Positions 7,929 to 16,472 of a stretch of 64,000 nt of DNA are shown in pieces. The position numbers and the translations under genes are program-made. The stretch is from JACVRW01 sp963813495 (GTDB taxonomy: Bacteria > Actinomycetota > Thermoleophilia > Solirubrobacterales > Thermoleophilaceae), in assembly GCA_963813495.1 (NCBI GenBank), contig CAWEZC010000005.1, positions 372,001 to 436,000 on the forward strand. Reading direction: 5' to 3'. The notes under the pieces were generated by a model. It was not told where the DNA came from. It searched no databases and saw only the letters and a list, made by a program, of their open reading frames with translations. Every line of letters begins with the position of its first letter. Positions within the stretch are counted from its first letter, which is position 1.

Positions 7929-8294
7929 ATGAACGACCGGGCAAAAACGCTGAAGGCCGCCGACCGGCGCCGCACTCTCTTCGAAGAGGCGGTGGCGATC
8001 ATCGAGGCCGAATATCGAAAGCCGCTCAGCCTCGGCGAGGTGGCGCACCGCGTGGGTGCCTCGACACGGAACCTGCAGCGGGCCTTCGCCGAAGTGGCGG
8101 GCTCGTCTTTCTCCGACCACCTGCGTGCCGTGCGCCTGAGGCGCGGAGCGGCTCTGTTGCAGGACTCGGAGCTACCGGTGAAGACGGTGGCCTACCTCGT
8201 GGGCTACCGCGACCACTCGGACTTCAGCAAGCGCTTCAGGAGCCACTTCGGTCACCCGCCGGTCTCGTACCGCAGAGTCGACCGCGCCGCTTGA
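7929..8294 (+). CDS. AraC-type DNA-binding protein (stand-alone HTH domain)
   Basis: 121 residues, essentially only the AraC/XylS DNA-binding domain with two helix-turn-helix motifs: LSLGEVAHRVGASTRNLQRAFAEVAGSSFSDHLRAVRL and VKTVAYLVGYRDHSDFSKRFRSHFGHPPVSYR, the second being the family signature. No ligand-binding or dimerisation domain precedes it, so sensing, if any, lies elsewhere. The ATG is preceded by CAGGC. It is transcribed away from the sigma operon and toward the small membrane-protein cluster that starts at 8382, so it may control either or both. Confidence 0.9.
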   Translation: MNDRAKTLKAADRRRTLFEEAVAIIEAEYRKPLSLGEVAHRVGASTRNLQRAFAEVAGSSFSDHLRAVRLRRGAALLQDSELPVKTVAYLVGYRDHSDFSKRFRSHFGHPPVSYRRVDRAA

Positions 8295-8381
8295 GCTGAT
8301 TGGCGCGCCTGCCCTAGAGGTACGCGGTTGAAGACGGCTCAGTTGAGCACCAGTACACCTTACGACCGGCAAGGAGTTCGC

Positions 8382-8933
8382 ATGGAGCAGACCGAGAGAA
8401 CACAGACGGTGACCGACATTCCGAGCGGTCCACCACCCACCGCCACCCCAGGCCCGGCTGACGACTCCAGCAAGGAGCAGGCACAGGCCAAGGCTGCGGA
8501 GGTCAAGGGCCAAGCGCAGGAGAAGGCCCGAGACGTGGCCTCCCAGGCGCGTGGCCGCGCCGTCGAGCAGATCGACCAGCGCTCGACGCAGGCAGGCACC
8601 CAGGTGAGCACGGCGGCCGGCGACGTCCGCAGCGTGGGCGAGGAGCTGCGCCGCCAGGGCAAGGAGGGCCCGGCCAAGATCGCGGACCAGGCGGCTGAGC
8701 GGGCCGAGAAGGTGGGTAGCTACCTGCAGGAGTCCGACGCCGAGCGCATTCTGCGCGACGTCGAGGACTTCGGGCGCCGCCAGCCTTGGGCCGTTGTGGC
8801 CGGTGGCCTTGCGCTCGGCTTCGTGGCCTCGCGCTTTCTGAAGGCCTCGAGCCGCCAGCGCTACGAGCAGGGCTCGACGCGCATCCCGCAGTCCAACGGC
8901 GCTCCCCCCGCCACGGCTGAGCTACCGCGATGA
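8382..8933 (+). CDS. Low-complexity helical, membrane-associated protein (183 aa)
   Basis: Starts at ATG 8382 after AAGGAG. The N-terminus is Pro/Thr-rich and disordered. Residues ~35-110 are a long charged Ala/Gln/Lys/Glu helix (SKEQAQAKAAEVKGQAQEKARDVASQARGR), reminiscent of LEA-like or apolipoprotein-like amphipathic repeats. Near 130-150 a hydrophobic Gly-rich segment (PWAVVAGGLALGFVASRFLKASS) resembles the C-terminal anchors of DUF3618-type proteins. The stop overlaps the Holin-X start by 4 bp. Role unknown; desiccation or envelope protection is a guess from composition and neighbours. Confidence 0.8.
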   Translation: MEQTERTQTVTDIPSGPPPTATPGPADDSSKEQAQAKAAEVKGQAQEKARDVASQARGRAVEQIDQRSTQAGTQVSTAAGDVRSVGEELRRQGKEGPAKIADQAAERAEKVGSYLQESDAERILRDVEDFGRRQPWAVVAGGLALGFVASRFLKASSRQRYEQGSTRIPQSNGAPPATAELPR

Positions 8934-9346
8934 CCACCGGCGGAAACGACCTGCGCGACGCGTCCACCGGCGAGCTGTTCAAGCGCCTCTCCCAGCAGAC
9001 CACCGAGCTCGTACGCAAGGAGGTGGACCTGGCCAAGGCCGAGCTGACCGAGAAGGGCAAGACGGCCGGCAAGGGCGCCGGGCTGTTCGGCGGCGCCGGC
9101 CTGTTCGGCGTGACCGCCTTCTTCGTGCTGGCGGGCTGCCTGGTGGCCCTGCTGGCCACCGCCGTGGCCACCTGGCTGGCAGCGCTGATCGTGGCGGTCG
9201 TGTACGCGGCCATCGCCGGCGCGCTGGCCCTGGTGGGCCGTCGCAAGATTCAGGAGGCCACGCCTCCGATGCCCGAGCAAACAGTCGAAACCCTGAAGGA
9301 GGACGTGGAATGGGCCAAGACCCAGAGACGATCCGGCGCGAGATAG
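8930..9346 (+). CDS. Putative actinobacterial Holin-X / phage-holin family membrane protein
   Basis: 138 residues. The N-terminus DASTGELFKRLSQQTTELVRKEVDLAKAELTEKGK is the family hallmark: an amphipathic helix with the R-K-E-[VL]-x-LAKAE motif. Two transmembrane hairpin helices follow (GLFGVTAFFVLAGCLVALLATAVATWLAALIVAVVYAAIAGALALVG). A charged C-terminal tail includes QTVETLKEDVEWAK. Despite the family name there is no phage context; such genes commonly sit beside DUF3618 genes in actinobacteria, as here. It overlaps the upstream stop by 4 bp, and the next gene starts 37 bp inside it. Confidence 0.85.
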   Translation: MTTGGNDLRDASTGELFKRLSQQTTELVRKEVDLAKAELTEKGKTAGKGAGLFGGAGLFGVTAFFVLAGCLVALLATAVATWLAALIVAVVYAAIAGALALVGRRKIQEATPPMPEQTVETLKEDVEWAKTQRRSGAR

Positions 9347-9822
9347 AGGACCAGCGTGACGAGATGTCCGACACCGTGGACGCGCTCGGCTACAAGGCCG
9401 ACGTGAAGACCCGCGCCAAGGACGGCATCAGCGCGCGCAAGGACGCCTTGGTGTCCAAGGTGAGCGGGAGCACCCCTGACGGTGCTGACGTCAAGCAGGG
9501 CGCCAAGCAGGCCGTGGGAGTGGCGCAGGAGAACCCCCTCGGACTGGCGATCGGAGCCGTGGCCGTCGGCTTCGTGGCGGGCATGCTCGTGCCCTCCACC
9601 AAGGTCGAGGACGAGAAGGTGGGCCCGATGGCCGATCAGGTGAAGGAGAAGGTCAAGGAGACCGGCGAGGAAGCCGTGGAGCGGGGCAAGCAGGTGGCCC
9701 AGGAGGCGGCCGCGAGCGCCAAGGAGACCGTCCAGGAGAGCGGACAGCAGCACGCGGACGAGCTCCGGTCGAGTGCCGCGGACAAGGCCGAGGAGACCCG
9801 CACGGCCGCGCCGCAGGCCTAG
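9310..9822 (+). CDS. DUF3618 family membrane-associated protein
   Basis: 170 residues. The opening DPETIRREIEDQRDEMSDTVDALGYKADVKTRAKDGI is the DUF3618 signature (R-x-x-I-E-x-T/Q-R-x-x-[LM]-x-x-T-[VL]-x-A-L). One hydrophobic segment follows (PLGLAIGAVAVGFVAGMLVP). The C-terminal ~70 residues are a long charged Lys/Glu/Ala helix, like LEA-type sequences. The gene begins inside the 3' end of the Holin-X gene in another frame, so the pair is coupled. Function of the family is unknown; a membrane-surface structural or stress role is inferred. Confidence 0.85.
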   Translation: MGQDPETIRREIEDQRDEMSDTVDALGYKADVKTRAKDGISARKDALVSKVSGSTPDGADVKQGAKQAVGVAQENPLGLAIGAVAVGFVAGMLVPSTKVEDEKVGPMADQVKEKVKETGEEAVERGKQVAQEAAASAKETVQESGQQHADELRSSAADKAEETRTAAPQA

Positions 9823-9845
9823 CTCGAAGCGGAGGAGAGAGCGCC

Positions 9846-10829
9846 ATGGAGGAGACGACACAGGAGAAGCGGATCGCGCGGAGGCCCGAGGGCCCCGCGC
9901 ATCCGCGCAAGGGCGGTGTCGTGCAGACGGTGAAGCGCACGATCGCGGAGTTCCAGGAGGACAATCTCACCGACTGGGCCGCGGCGCTGACCTACTACGC
10001 GGTGCTGTCGATCTTCCCCGCGCTGATCGCCATGGTGTCGATCGTCGGGCTGGTCGGGGATCCACAGACGGTGACGGACTCCCTCACCGATGTGGTGAGC
10101 GCCATCGGACCGGCGTCGGCCGTCGACACCTTCAAGGGACCGATCGAGGGCCTCACCGAGAGCAAGGGCGCCGCCGGCATCCTGCTCATCGTGGGCATCG
10201 CCGGAGCCCTCTGGACCGCCTCCGGCTACGTGGGCGCGTTCATGCGGGCCTCGAACGTGATCTACGAGGTCGAGGAGGGACGCTCGTTCATCAAGCTCCG
10301 GCCACTCCAGATCCTGGTCACGCTCTTGCTGGTGATCATGCTCGCCCTGGTGCTGGTGGCGCTGGTGCTGACCGGCCCCGTGGCCAAGGAGATCGGCGGC
10401 GCGCTCGGCGTCGGCGACACCGCCCTGACGATCTGGGACTTCGCCAAGTGGCCGGTGCTTCTGGTGGTCGTGATGTTCATGTTCGCGATCCTCTACTACT
10501 CCTCGCCGAACGCGAAGCTGCCCGGCTTCAAGTGGGTCACGCCCGGTGCCGTGCTGGCCATCGTCGTCTGGCTGTTGGCCTCGGCGGCCTTCGCGTTCTA
10601 CGTGGCCAACTTCGGCTCGTACAACAAGACCTACGGAGCACTGGGCGGAGTGATCGTGTTCCTCGTATGGGTCTGGCTCACCAACGTGGCCATCCTGCTG
10701 GGCGCCGAGCTCAACGCCGAGCACGAGCGCAGCCGCGAGCTCAAGGAGGGTATCCCGGGCGCGGAGCGCGAGCTACAGCTCGAGCACCGTTCCGAGCCCG
10801 CCGACAAGCAAAAGGCCAGAACGGCCTGA
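9846..10829 (+). CDS. YihY/BrkB-family inner-membrane protein
   Basis: 327 residues. The opening VKRTIAEFQEDNLTDWAAALTYYAVLSIFPALIAMVSIVGL is the typical YihY/BrkB start (A-A-x-T-Y-Y-x-x-L-S-x-F-P). About six transmembrane helices can be seen, including LLIVGIAGALWTASGYVGAFMRASNVIYEV, ILVTLLLVIMLALVLVALVLTG, WPVLLVVVMFMFAILYYSSPN and the closing GALGGVIVFLVWVWLTNVAILLGAELNAEHER. The C-terminus is hydrophilic. Start ATG 9846 after GGAGGAGAG. The family is of uncertain function (once mis-called RNase BN). It is in a co-directional run with DUF3618 and Holin-X genes. Confidence 0.92.
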   Translation: MEETTQEKRIARRPEGPAHPRKGGVVQTVKRTIAEFQEDNLTDWAAALTYYAVLSIFPALIAMVSIVGLVGDPQTVTDSLTDVVSAIGPASAVDTFKGPIEGLTESKGAAGILLIVGIAGALWTASGYVGAFMRASNVIYEVEEGRSFIKLRPLQILVTLLLVIMLALVLVALVLTGPVAKEIGGALGVGDTALTIWDFAKWPVLLVVVMFMFAILYYSSPNAKLPGFKWVTPGAVLAIVVWLLASAAFAFYVANFGSYNKTYGALGGVIVFLVWVWLTNVAILLGAELNAEHERSRELKEGIPGAERELQLEHRSEPADKQKARTA

Positions 10830-10840
10830 GGAGGAGAACG

Positions 10841-11032
10841 ATGGAGATTCCCAAGGACAAGATCCTCGAGCTGCTGCGCAGCCGGGGCGATGACGACAAG
10901 GCCGAGCAGGCCGACCAGGAGCTGCCGAACCAGGTCGACACCGAGCGCGACGCGGGCCTGTTGTCGAAGTTCGGCATCGACCCCGCCGAGCTGCTGGGCA
11001 AGCTCGGCGGCGGCAAGATTCCCGGTCTCTAG
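10841..11032 (+). CDS. Small conserved hypothetical protein (63 aa)
   Basis: A short cytosolic protein beginning at ATG 10841 behind a strong GAGGAGGAG site, 11 bp after the YihY stop. It starts MEIPKDKILELLRSRGDDDKAEQA, a charged helix, and ends with a hydrophobic-glycine motif SKFGIDPAELLGKLGGGKIPGL. This layout, helix plus a C-terminal LLxKLGGG tail, recurs in small actinobacterial proteins, but no function is known. Good spacing and clean initiation signals support a real gene. Confidence 0.75.
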   Translation: MEIPKDKILELLRSRGDDDKAEQADQELPNQVDTERDAGLLSKFGIDPAELLGKLGGGKIPGL

Positions 11033-11052
11033 AGACAGCACCAACGCAGCGC

Positions 11053-11361
11053 ATGAGTCCAGAGGACACCACAGCGGACCTGCCGGAAGACCAGCAGGCG
11101 ATACGCGCGCAGATCGAGGAGACCCGGGACGAACTGGGTGAAACGGTAGAGGCGCTCAGCGCGAAGGCCGACGTCAAGGGCCAGGTCAAGGACAAGGTGG
11201 AGGACGGCAAGGCGCAGCTTCGCGATCAGCAGGCCCGGGCCGAGGCGAAGCTCCACGAGGTCCGCGGGAAGGCCAAGGCCAATCCGGCGCCGTTCGCCGT
11301 GGCGGCGGCCGCGGGCGTCTCGCTCCTGCTTGTGATCCGCCGGCTGAGAAGGCGGCGTTAG
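11053..11361 (+). CDS. DUF3618 family protein, short form (102 aa)
   Basis: Second DUF3618 protein in the cluster. The signature QAIRAQIEETRDELGETVEALSAKADVKGQVKDKVEDGKAQLRD is close to that of the 9310 gene. A charged helix and a single C-terminal hydrophobic anchor (PAPFAVAAAAGVSLLLVIRRLRRRR) follow, with the basic tail predicted inside the cell. The two DUF3618 proteins flank the YihY gene, which suggests a common membrane assembly. It is 20 bp downstream of the 63-aa gene, so likely the same transcript. Confidence 0.85.
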   Translation: MSPEDTTADLPEDQQAIRAQIEETRDELGETVEALSAKADVKGQVKDKVEDGKAQLRDQQARAEAKLHEVRGKAKANPAPFAVAAAAGVSLLLVIRRLRRRR

Positions 11362-11585
11362 ACGTGAAGGCGCTGTAGACCGCCGTTCGAGATCTTTCGG
11401 CGTCGTGGGCGGCCTTATCGGCGGTCAGATCTTAAGCATCCGGACCTCGCCGTGACCGGCGCGGTGGTACCGCGGGGCGAGAAACGCTACCCGGGCGCCT
11501 GGGCGGGAAACACGAGCCGGAGCGCGGTTTCCCGCCGCCTGTCCGGGTACGCGAGCCGCGAACGATTCAACAAGCGAGGAGTGAA

Positions 11586-11813
11586 ATGGCAACCAGGACG
11601 AGGAAGCAGACCACCCGAGGCAGCCGCCGCGGTCGACGTGGCTCCGCCGCGCCGGGCGGCCCCAGGGGCGTGCTTAACCAGATCACCGGCCGCTTTGGCC
11701 GTAGCGGCGGCCGCAAGCAGTCCAAGGGCAGCGGCGTTGCCTCGAATGTCTCCGGATTCGTGCGCGGCTTCCTCAGTGGCGGCGGAGGATCGGCCGGGCG
11801 CCGGCGGCGATAG
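11586..11813 (+). CDS. Small very basic Arg/Gly/Ser-rich protein (75 aa)
   Basis: Starts at ATG 11586 after GCGAGGAGTG. It is highly basic, with RTRKQTTRGSRRGRRG at the N-terminus and AGRRRR at the end, and Gly/Ser-rich linkers between. A central NVSGFVRGFLSGGGG segment is mildly hydrophobic. No family recognised; nucleic-acid or membrane-surface binding is plausible from charge alone. It has its own 220-bp upstream region containing short inverted repeats, so it may be a separate transcript from the DUF3618 cluster. Confidence 0.6.
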   Translation: MATRTRKQTTRGSRRGRRGSAAPGGPRGVLNQITGRFGRSGGRKQSKGSGVASNVSGFVRGFLSGGGGSAGRRRR

Positions 11814-11866
11814 ACGACGGCCGGGCCTCCGACCCGCGCTGCTCAACGCCTCAGCCGACAGGGCTT

Positions 11867-11894
11867 GCGGCGGGACCGCGAACGGCCCCGCCGC
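11867..11894. terminator. 12-bp hairpin between convergent genes
   Basis: GCGGCGGGACCG and CGGCCCCGCCGC pair over 12 bp (one G-T wobble) around a CGAA loop. It lies between the basic small protein (ends 11813) and the convergent sugar-phosphate isomerase remnant (ends 11903), so it could terminate both directions. Confidence 0.65.
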
Positions 11895-11902
11895 AGCCGC
11901 GG

Positions 11903-12842
11903 TCAGAACCTGACGCGGTCGAGGTAGTCGAAGCCCGCCTGCGCGGATGCGAAGGCATCAAAGCTGGGATCGTCGAAGGGCGGATCCTGCTCGTAGATGT
12001 CAACTTCACATGGCCTTCGGCCGCGCGCAGGATCGGCTCGAAGACCATCTCGCCCTGGCCCATCGGGACAGGCGTGACGTTGGCCGGGTCCGCGACATTG
12101 ATGCCGTCCTTGACGTGCAGGCTGAAGATCCGGTCCCCATAGCGTCGCAGCAGGGCGACTGGGTCGGCGCCGCCGTCGGTCGCCCACAGGACGTCGAGCT
12201 GGAAGGTCACGTAGCGCGGGTCGGTGTTCTCGCCGAGGATTTGCCACGGCTCTTGATCTCGCCGGTCGCCGGGTCCGTGTACGTGGTTCGGAACTCCGGC
12301 TGGTGGTTGTGGCCGTAGAACTTCCCGGTCCCGTTGCGCACCGACCGCCGGCCCAACTCGTTCATCACGATGGCGGTCGCCAGCGTGTTCTCATAGCTGC
12401 CGATCCCCGGCGTCGGGAATCCGCCTGAGCCCACGTACCTCTGGCGCAGTGTCTTCGAGTCCGCCAGGGTGGTCGCGAAGCTTGTGATGGACACGTCACC
12501 GTGACGCGAGGGCGCCTTGAGGTCGTACTTGTCCAGCAGTGCCTTGAACTGCGCGACGGTCAGGCCGTTGAAGGTGAACGGCTCCACGTTGCGGTAGCCG
12601 ATGGCGCCGAGCCGTCGTAGTACCTCCTCGAGCCGGGCCTGCGTGGCCGCGTCGGTGCCGAAGCCGACGTACGCGGCGAAGTTCCACAGCTGGATCGAGA
12701 TCTCGTCGTCGGAGATGCTGTGACGCTGCTGGCCGCCCGTCGTGGCCGCGGCCGTGACGACGGCGCCTTCGAGACCCAGCGCCAGGACAAGGGCTGCCAC
12801 CACCACCAACAGCGCTCGCGGACCGCGTCTGCGACTCTGCAT
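11903..12842 (-). pseudogene. Sugar phosphate isomerase/epimerase (TIM barrel), two frameshifts
   Basis: Exported xylose-isomerase-like TIM-barrel protein, broken in two places. Frame one (from 12842) gives a signal-like N-terminus RRRGPRALLVVVAALVLALGLEG, then SIQLWNFAAYVG, RRLGAIGYRNVEPFTF and KFYGHNHQPEFRTTYTDPATGEIKS. Near 12245 the family sequence continues in another frame (WQILGENTDPRYV, then FQLDVLWATDGGADPVALLRRYGDRIFSLHVKDGI). Near 12003 it shifts again to DIYEQDPPFDDPSFDAFASAQAGFDYLDRVRF. Both shifts look like single-base losses. Without them the protein would be ~315 aa, normal for the family. Sequencing error is possible, but other broken genes are nearby. Confidence 0.8.
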
Positions 12843-12988
12843 ACTTCCTCCCCTCCCTGGGGTTCATGGCGGCCCTCTGCGAGGTCGCCCGTGCCTGGCG
12901 CTGACCAATGCGCAGGTCAGGTTCGATCTACTCAGAGCCCGGGCTTACGACGCGGCCCTCGGTGAGGCGCGGCTGATGTACCGGTGTA

Positions 12989-13026
12989 TGCCCCGGGGAG
13001 AACTCGGCCTGCGACATGAGGCTTAG
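12989..13026 (-). repeat. Degenerate copy of the tRNA-Arg 3' end
   Basis: This stretch matches the 3' part of the intact tRNA-Arg at 16758-16795 at all but about five of 38 positions, including the blocks TGCCCCGGG, CCTGCGACATG and GGCTTAG. It covers the acceptor 3' strand, T arm, variable loop and part of the anticodon arm, in the same orientation, and then similarity stops. It looks like the duplicated attachment site left by an element that inserted at the tRNA 3' end. The rest of the 12843-13305 gap holds no gene I can support. Confidence 0.75.
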
Positions 13027-13305
13027 CCCCGAAGTCGTGAATCTCCTCTGTCTGGGGAAGCCTCCAAGTTGTCTGCTTCCCATGCGCCTTGCGCGCGCCG
13101 CACGGTCTCGACGTTCTCCTGCAACCTCGCCCCGCCCAGTATCCCGGGCTTGTCCCGGACCCGGCTGTGCGGAGGCTTCAGCATCGACGCCTGAGACGGG
13201 AAGCTGACTGACCCCCTCCGAACGGGCGCCGCCGTCGTCTCATCGCAGTCTCATCTGCCACGGCTTCAGTTCGCCCGAATGAGCTCCCGAACCGAAGGAA
13301 CGAGC

Positions 13306-13836
13306 ATGAGTCGCAGCAGACCCATCACCTTCCTCGCCGGCGCGGCAGCGGTACCGCTCGTCGCACTGGCCGTCGCCGGCTGTGGCGGCGACGGCGGCAA
13401 CGCGAGCGCGTCGGCGCCGCCCTCGAAGACCGCGAGCGGAACGGCCGCGACGGTCGCCGTCGCGAACGGCGGCCTAGGCAAGATCCTCGTCGACTCGCAG
13501 GGCCGCACCCTGTACCTGTTCAAGAAGGACTCAGGAACGAGGAGCGCGTGCTTTGGCGCATGCGCCATTGCGTGGCCCCCACTCCGGGCGAACGGCAAGC
13601 CGACAGTCGGCAGCGGGGCAAGCGCCTCGATGGTCGGAACTACCACCCGGTCAGACGGAAAGCCACAGGTCACCTACAACGGCCACCCGCTCTACCTCTA
13701 CCAGGGCGACAGCACGGCCGGCGACACGAACGGCCAGGGCATAACGGCGTTCGGCGGCGCCTGGTTCGCGGTCTCTCCGGCGGGGAACCAGGTCTCCGGC
13801 CAGCCATCGACCTCGGGCGGCAACGGTGGCTACTAG
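13306..13836 (+). CDS. Secreted lipoprotein with two COG4315-type (Lipoprotein_15) repeats
   Basis: About 176 residues from ATG 13306 (AAGGAACG upstream). The lipobox LAVAGC places the acylated Cys near residue 26, so it is a membrane-anchored extracytoplasmic lipoprotein. After a low-complexity Ser/Ala linker come two copies of the family repeat: GKILVDSQGRTLYLFKKDSG...CFGACAIAWPPL and PQVTYNGHPLYLYQGDSTAGDTNGQGI, with the terminal AFGGAWFAVSPAG typical of the COG4315/PF03640 type. Ligand unknown. A Ser/Gly-rich tail ends the protein. It converges on the sulfatase-type gene. Confidence 0.88.
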   Translation: MSRSRPITFLAGAAAVPLVALAVAGCGGDGGNASASAPPSKTASGTAATVAVANGGLGKILVDSQGRTLYLFKKDSGTRSACFGACAIAWPPLRANGKPTVGSGASASMVGTTTRSDGKPQVTYNGHPLYLYQGDSTAGDTNGQGITAFGGAWFAVSPAGNQVSGQPSTSGGNGGY

Positions 13837-13937
13837 CCAGCCCCGCGCCTCCTCCCCCAAGCAGCGAGCGCAGCGCCGCCCCTCTCCCTCAGTAACGCCT
13901 CGTCTCTAGAAAGGTGAATGTCTGGCGGGCTGAAACA

Positions 13938-16472
13938 CTACGGGCGAAAACCAAGGCCCCCGCCCGCAGCTGCGCGCAGCTGGTCGCGGAGCCCGGGTCG
14001 CATGAGCGTGTCGCCGTCGGCCCGCGCCGAGGCGAGGAACCCTGTCGCGGCGTTCGGGTCGATGGGTATCCGGCGCCCTTTCTGACCAGCAGTAGTCGCG
14101 GTTTCGGCATTCTCCTCACTCAGACGCGCGTCCGAGAAGTCGGCGTCTCGTCGCAGGCGAGCCAGTTGTACGTCCTCACCGCCGCGCCGAACCTCGAGCA
14201 CCTCCACCGCGTTTTCGCCGCGGCGAAAGGCGCGGGGCGAAAGGAGCGCTCCGAATCGACGATCGTCGCCGTCGCGGTAGCTGCGCGTCAGCGCCTGCAC
14301 TCGCCCGTTGACCGAAATCGCGAGCTGGCGCTCGGGGCCCGTGCCTGAGAGCCGGCCGGTGACGAACACGGGCAGGGTTGTCCCTCGCGGGTCGACTGAG
14401 CGAAAGAGGGACTCGTTGTCGAGCTCGACCTGCCAATCCGAACGTCCCAGCGGCCCCTTGGTGGCAACATCAGCCCCGACGAGCGCCGCCGTGCCCGGCG
14501 TGCGAAAGACGTCGGCCCACCCTGTCCCGAACACCGCCTCCGAAAATGCGAGTAGGGCGTCCCGGCGCCGGACGAAGTCGGCAAACGCCACGGTCGCCTC
14601 GCCGCTTGGATACGACAACACGGTGAGCGGATCCTCGTGTCGTGCCTTGAGCAGTGAGCGCCCGACGGTCGTCCAGGAAAGCCTCGTGTCGAGATGATCG
14701 GCGATGGTTGGGAGCACGTCAGTAGTCCCCGCCTCGCCGTCGTCCACGCGCCCTCGGCGCTGATGCGGCGCCTTGATGAACAGTGGGACGTTCGCCACCT
14801 CGGGGAAGGCGGCGCCCCTTACCGATCGCCGCGACTCACCTGGCCGGAAGCCGATCCCATGGTCCGCTGTTATGACGATCAACGCGTCGTCGTACATTCC
14901 TTGAGCACGCAGACGCTCGGTCAGCTCGCCTACCAGGCGGTCGACATAGCCCACCTGCAGGAGGTAGCGCTGGCTCGCCTGCAGCACCAGCGAGGGGTCG
15001 CCACGCCAATTCCCACCACCATCCAGTCCAGGGATTTCCGGGCCGCCGACTGGATACTGCTGGCCAGAGGGAAGGTACTGCCACGCGGTGTGCGGCAGTT
15101 GCACATGCAGGAAGTGAAGACCGGGCCTCTCGCTTGGACGGATTCCCCGGACGAAGTGCGCGAACCGGACAGCTCGATTCTCGAAGGCCTCCGGGGGAAT
15201 GGCGTCTTCGTCACCGCCGTCGGTCGCGGAGTCCTGCGACTCGTCTCGCGCCTGATTGCGAAAGCCACCGAATGTGCGGTCCACGGGGGGAAGCCCATCG
15301 TCGAGGTCGTCCGGAAGCAAGCCGTGCAGCGAGACAACGACGAGATCATCGCTCAGCCGGTACAGCCGCCGCGGCATGTTCGCCCCCAGGCGCTCAATGC
15401 AGACCTGTCGCGGGCAGAGATTGGTGGATGGCTCGTCGACATTCGCGAATGAGTAGTGCCCCTCGAGGAGCGTGAAGAGGCTGCCCGGATACTCGGATGC
15501 GATTGGAAGCGCCTCCAATCGTGGAGCGGTGCCGCTCAACAAGGCGGGCACCGCGGTGGTGGTGTGATCGGCAGCAGTGACCGCATTGCGGTACCAGGTT
15601 GAGTGCCGGCCGAGCGCCGCGAAGTTGGGAAAGCGCTGTGCGTTCACGCGCCCCTGCGCGTCCATCAGCGACATGCCGGAGAACTCGTCGAAGACGACCA
15701 TCACGATCGGCGTGTCGCCGCTCACCGGCGCTGCCGCCTGCGTCGAGTCGTCCTTCTCAAAAACGAGCTTCGAGACCGGGGAAGTCACGAGAAAGAGGAA
15801 CAGGAACACAAGCGGCGCCGGTGCTAGCGCGCTCAGAAAGGACGAGGCTGGGCCGGGACGGCCGTAGAGCCACGCCGCAACCGCCCCGCTTCCAAGGGCC
15901 ACGACAACCAGCAGCGCGCCCGGCCCGTCTGCGGCCACGTCGACCAGGATCCGGAGAACCAGGGCAGAGACCAGCAACCCCACGAAAACGAGGTGCACGA
16001 CTCGCCGCGCCGTCGGCATGCGCACGAACGGAAGCTCGAGTAAGGCCAGCAGCGTCGGGGGCACAAACATGGCCCCGAATGCGAGAACCAGGATGTCGCC
16101 GCGGGTATTGCCCCTGGCCACGAAGAACTCAGGGCTGTCGGCCAAGACGGCGAAAAGCGGCTGCACGACAGCGAATGCCCACAGAACCACGAGGTGGATC
16201 CAGGTCCACCCCAGGCTCGGAAGGCCGTTCAACCGCGAGGGGGTAGATGGGCTTCTCTCACCGATGTGCGGCAGCGTAGCCAGCCAGGCCGCTCTCAGTC
16301 CGCCGAGACTTCGAGTTCTTGGACGAAGGGCATCCTGCCCGCCTTTGTCGTCGACATGTGCCGGACAGGACGCTGCGCTCGCGCCTTGCTGTCGTCCAGC
16401 GAGCGCGCCGCCGGGGGAGTTCGCGCGCCAAGGCAAGTACGACATCGACCGTTCGACGGGGCGTACGTACAA
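13938..16472 (-). CDS. Membrane-anchored sulfatase / alkaline-phosphatase superfamily protein
   Basis: Large protein (up to 844 aa). About four to five N-terminal transmembrane helices span ~90-235 (WTWIHLVVLWAFAVVQPLFAV, LVLAFGAMFVPPTLLALLEL, VVHLVFVGLLVSALVLRILV, LVVVALGSGAVAAWL, LVFLFLFLVTSP). The outer sulfatase-like domain follows: metal ligands in IVMVVFDEFSG, the nucleophile region AADHTTTAVPALLSG, HVQLPHTAWQYLPSG, and the metal site VITADHGIGFRPGESR. A beta-rich C-terminus follows. The true start is uncertain; the first ~80 residues are low-complexity and may be untranslated. The related family includes phosphoglycerol transferases and sulfatases, so it probably modifies or cleaves a surface glycan or lipid. 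Confidence 0.85.
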   Translation of the reverse strand: MYVRPVERSMSYLPWRANSPGGALAGRQQGASAASCPAHVDDKGGQDALRPRTRSLGGLRAAWLATLPHIGERSPSTPSRLNGLPSLGWTWIHLVVLWAFAVVQPLFAVLADSPEFFVARGNTRGDILVLAFGAMFVPPTLLALLELPFVRMPTARRVVHLVFVGLLVSALVLRILVDVAADGPGALLVVVALGSGAVAAWLYGRPGPASSFLSALAPAPLVFLFLFLVTSPVSKLVFEKDDSTQAAAPVSGDTPIVMVVFDEFSGMSLMDAQGRVNAQRFPNFAALGRHSTWYRNAVTAADHTTTAVPALLSGTAPRLEALPIASEYPGSLFTLLEGHYSFANVDEPSTNLCPRQVCIERLGANMPRRLYRLSDDLVVVSLHGLLPDDLDDGLPPVDRTFGGFRNQARDESQDSATDGGDEDAIPPEAFENRAVRFAHFVRGIRPSERPGLHFLHVQLPHTAWQYLPSGQQYPVGGPEIPGLDGGGNWRGDPSLVLQASQRYLLQVGYVDRLVGELTERLRAQGMYDDALIVITADHGIGFRPGESRRSVRGAAFPEVANVPLFIKAPHQRRGRVDDGEAGTTDVLPTIADHLDTRLSWTTVGRSLLKARHEDPLTVLSYPSGEATVAFADFVRRRDALLAFSEAVFGTGWADVFRTPGTAALVGADVATKGPLGRSDWQVELDNESLFRSVDPRGTTLPVFVTGRLSGTGPERQLAISVNGRVQALTRSYRDGDDRRFGALLSPRAFRRGENAVEVLEVRRGGEDVQLARLRRDADFSDARLSEENAETATTAGQKGRRIPIDPNAATGFLASARADGDTLMRPGLRDQLRAAAGGGLGFRP

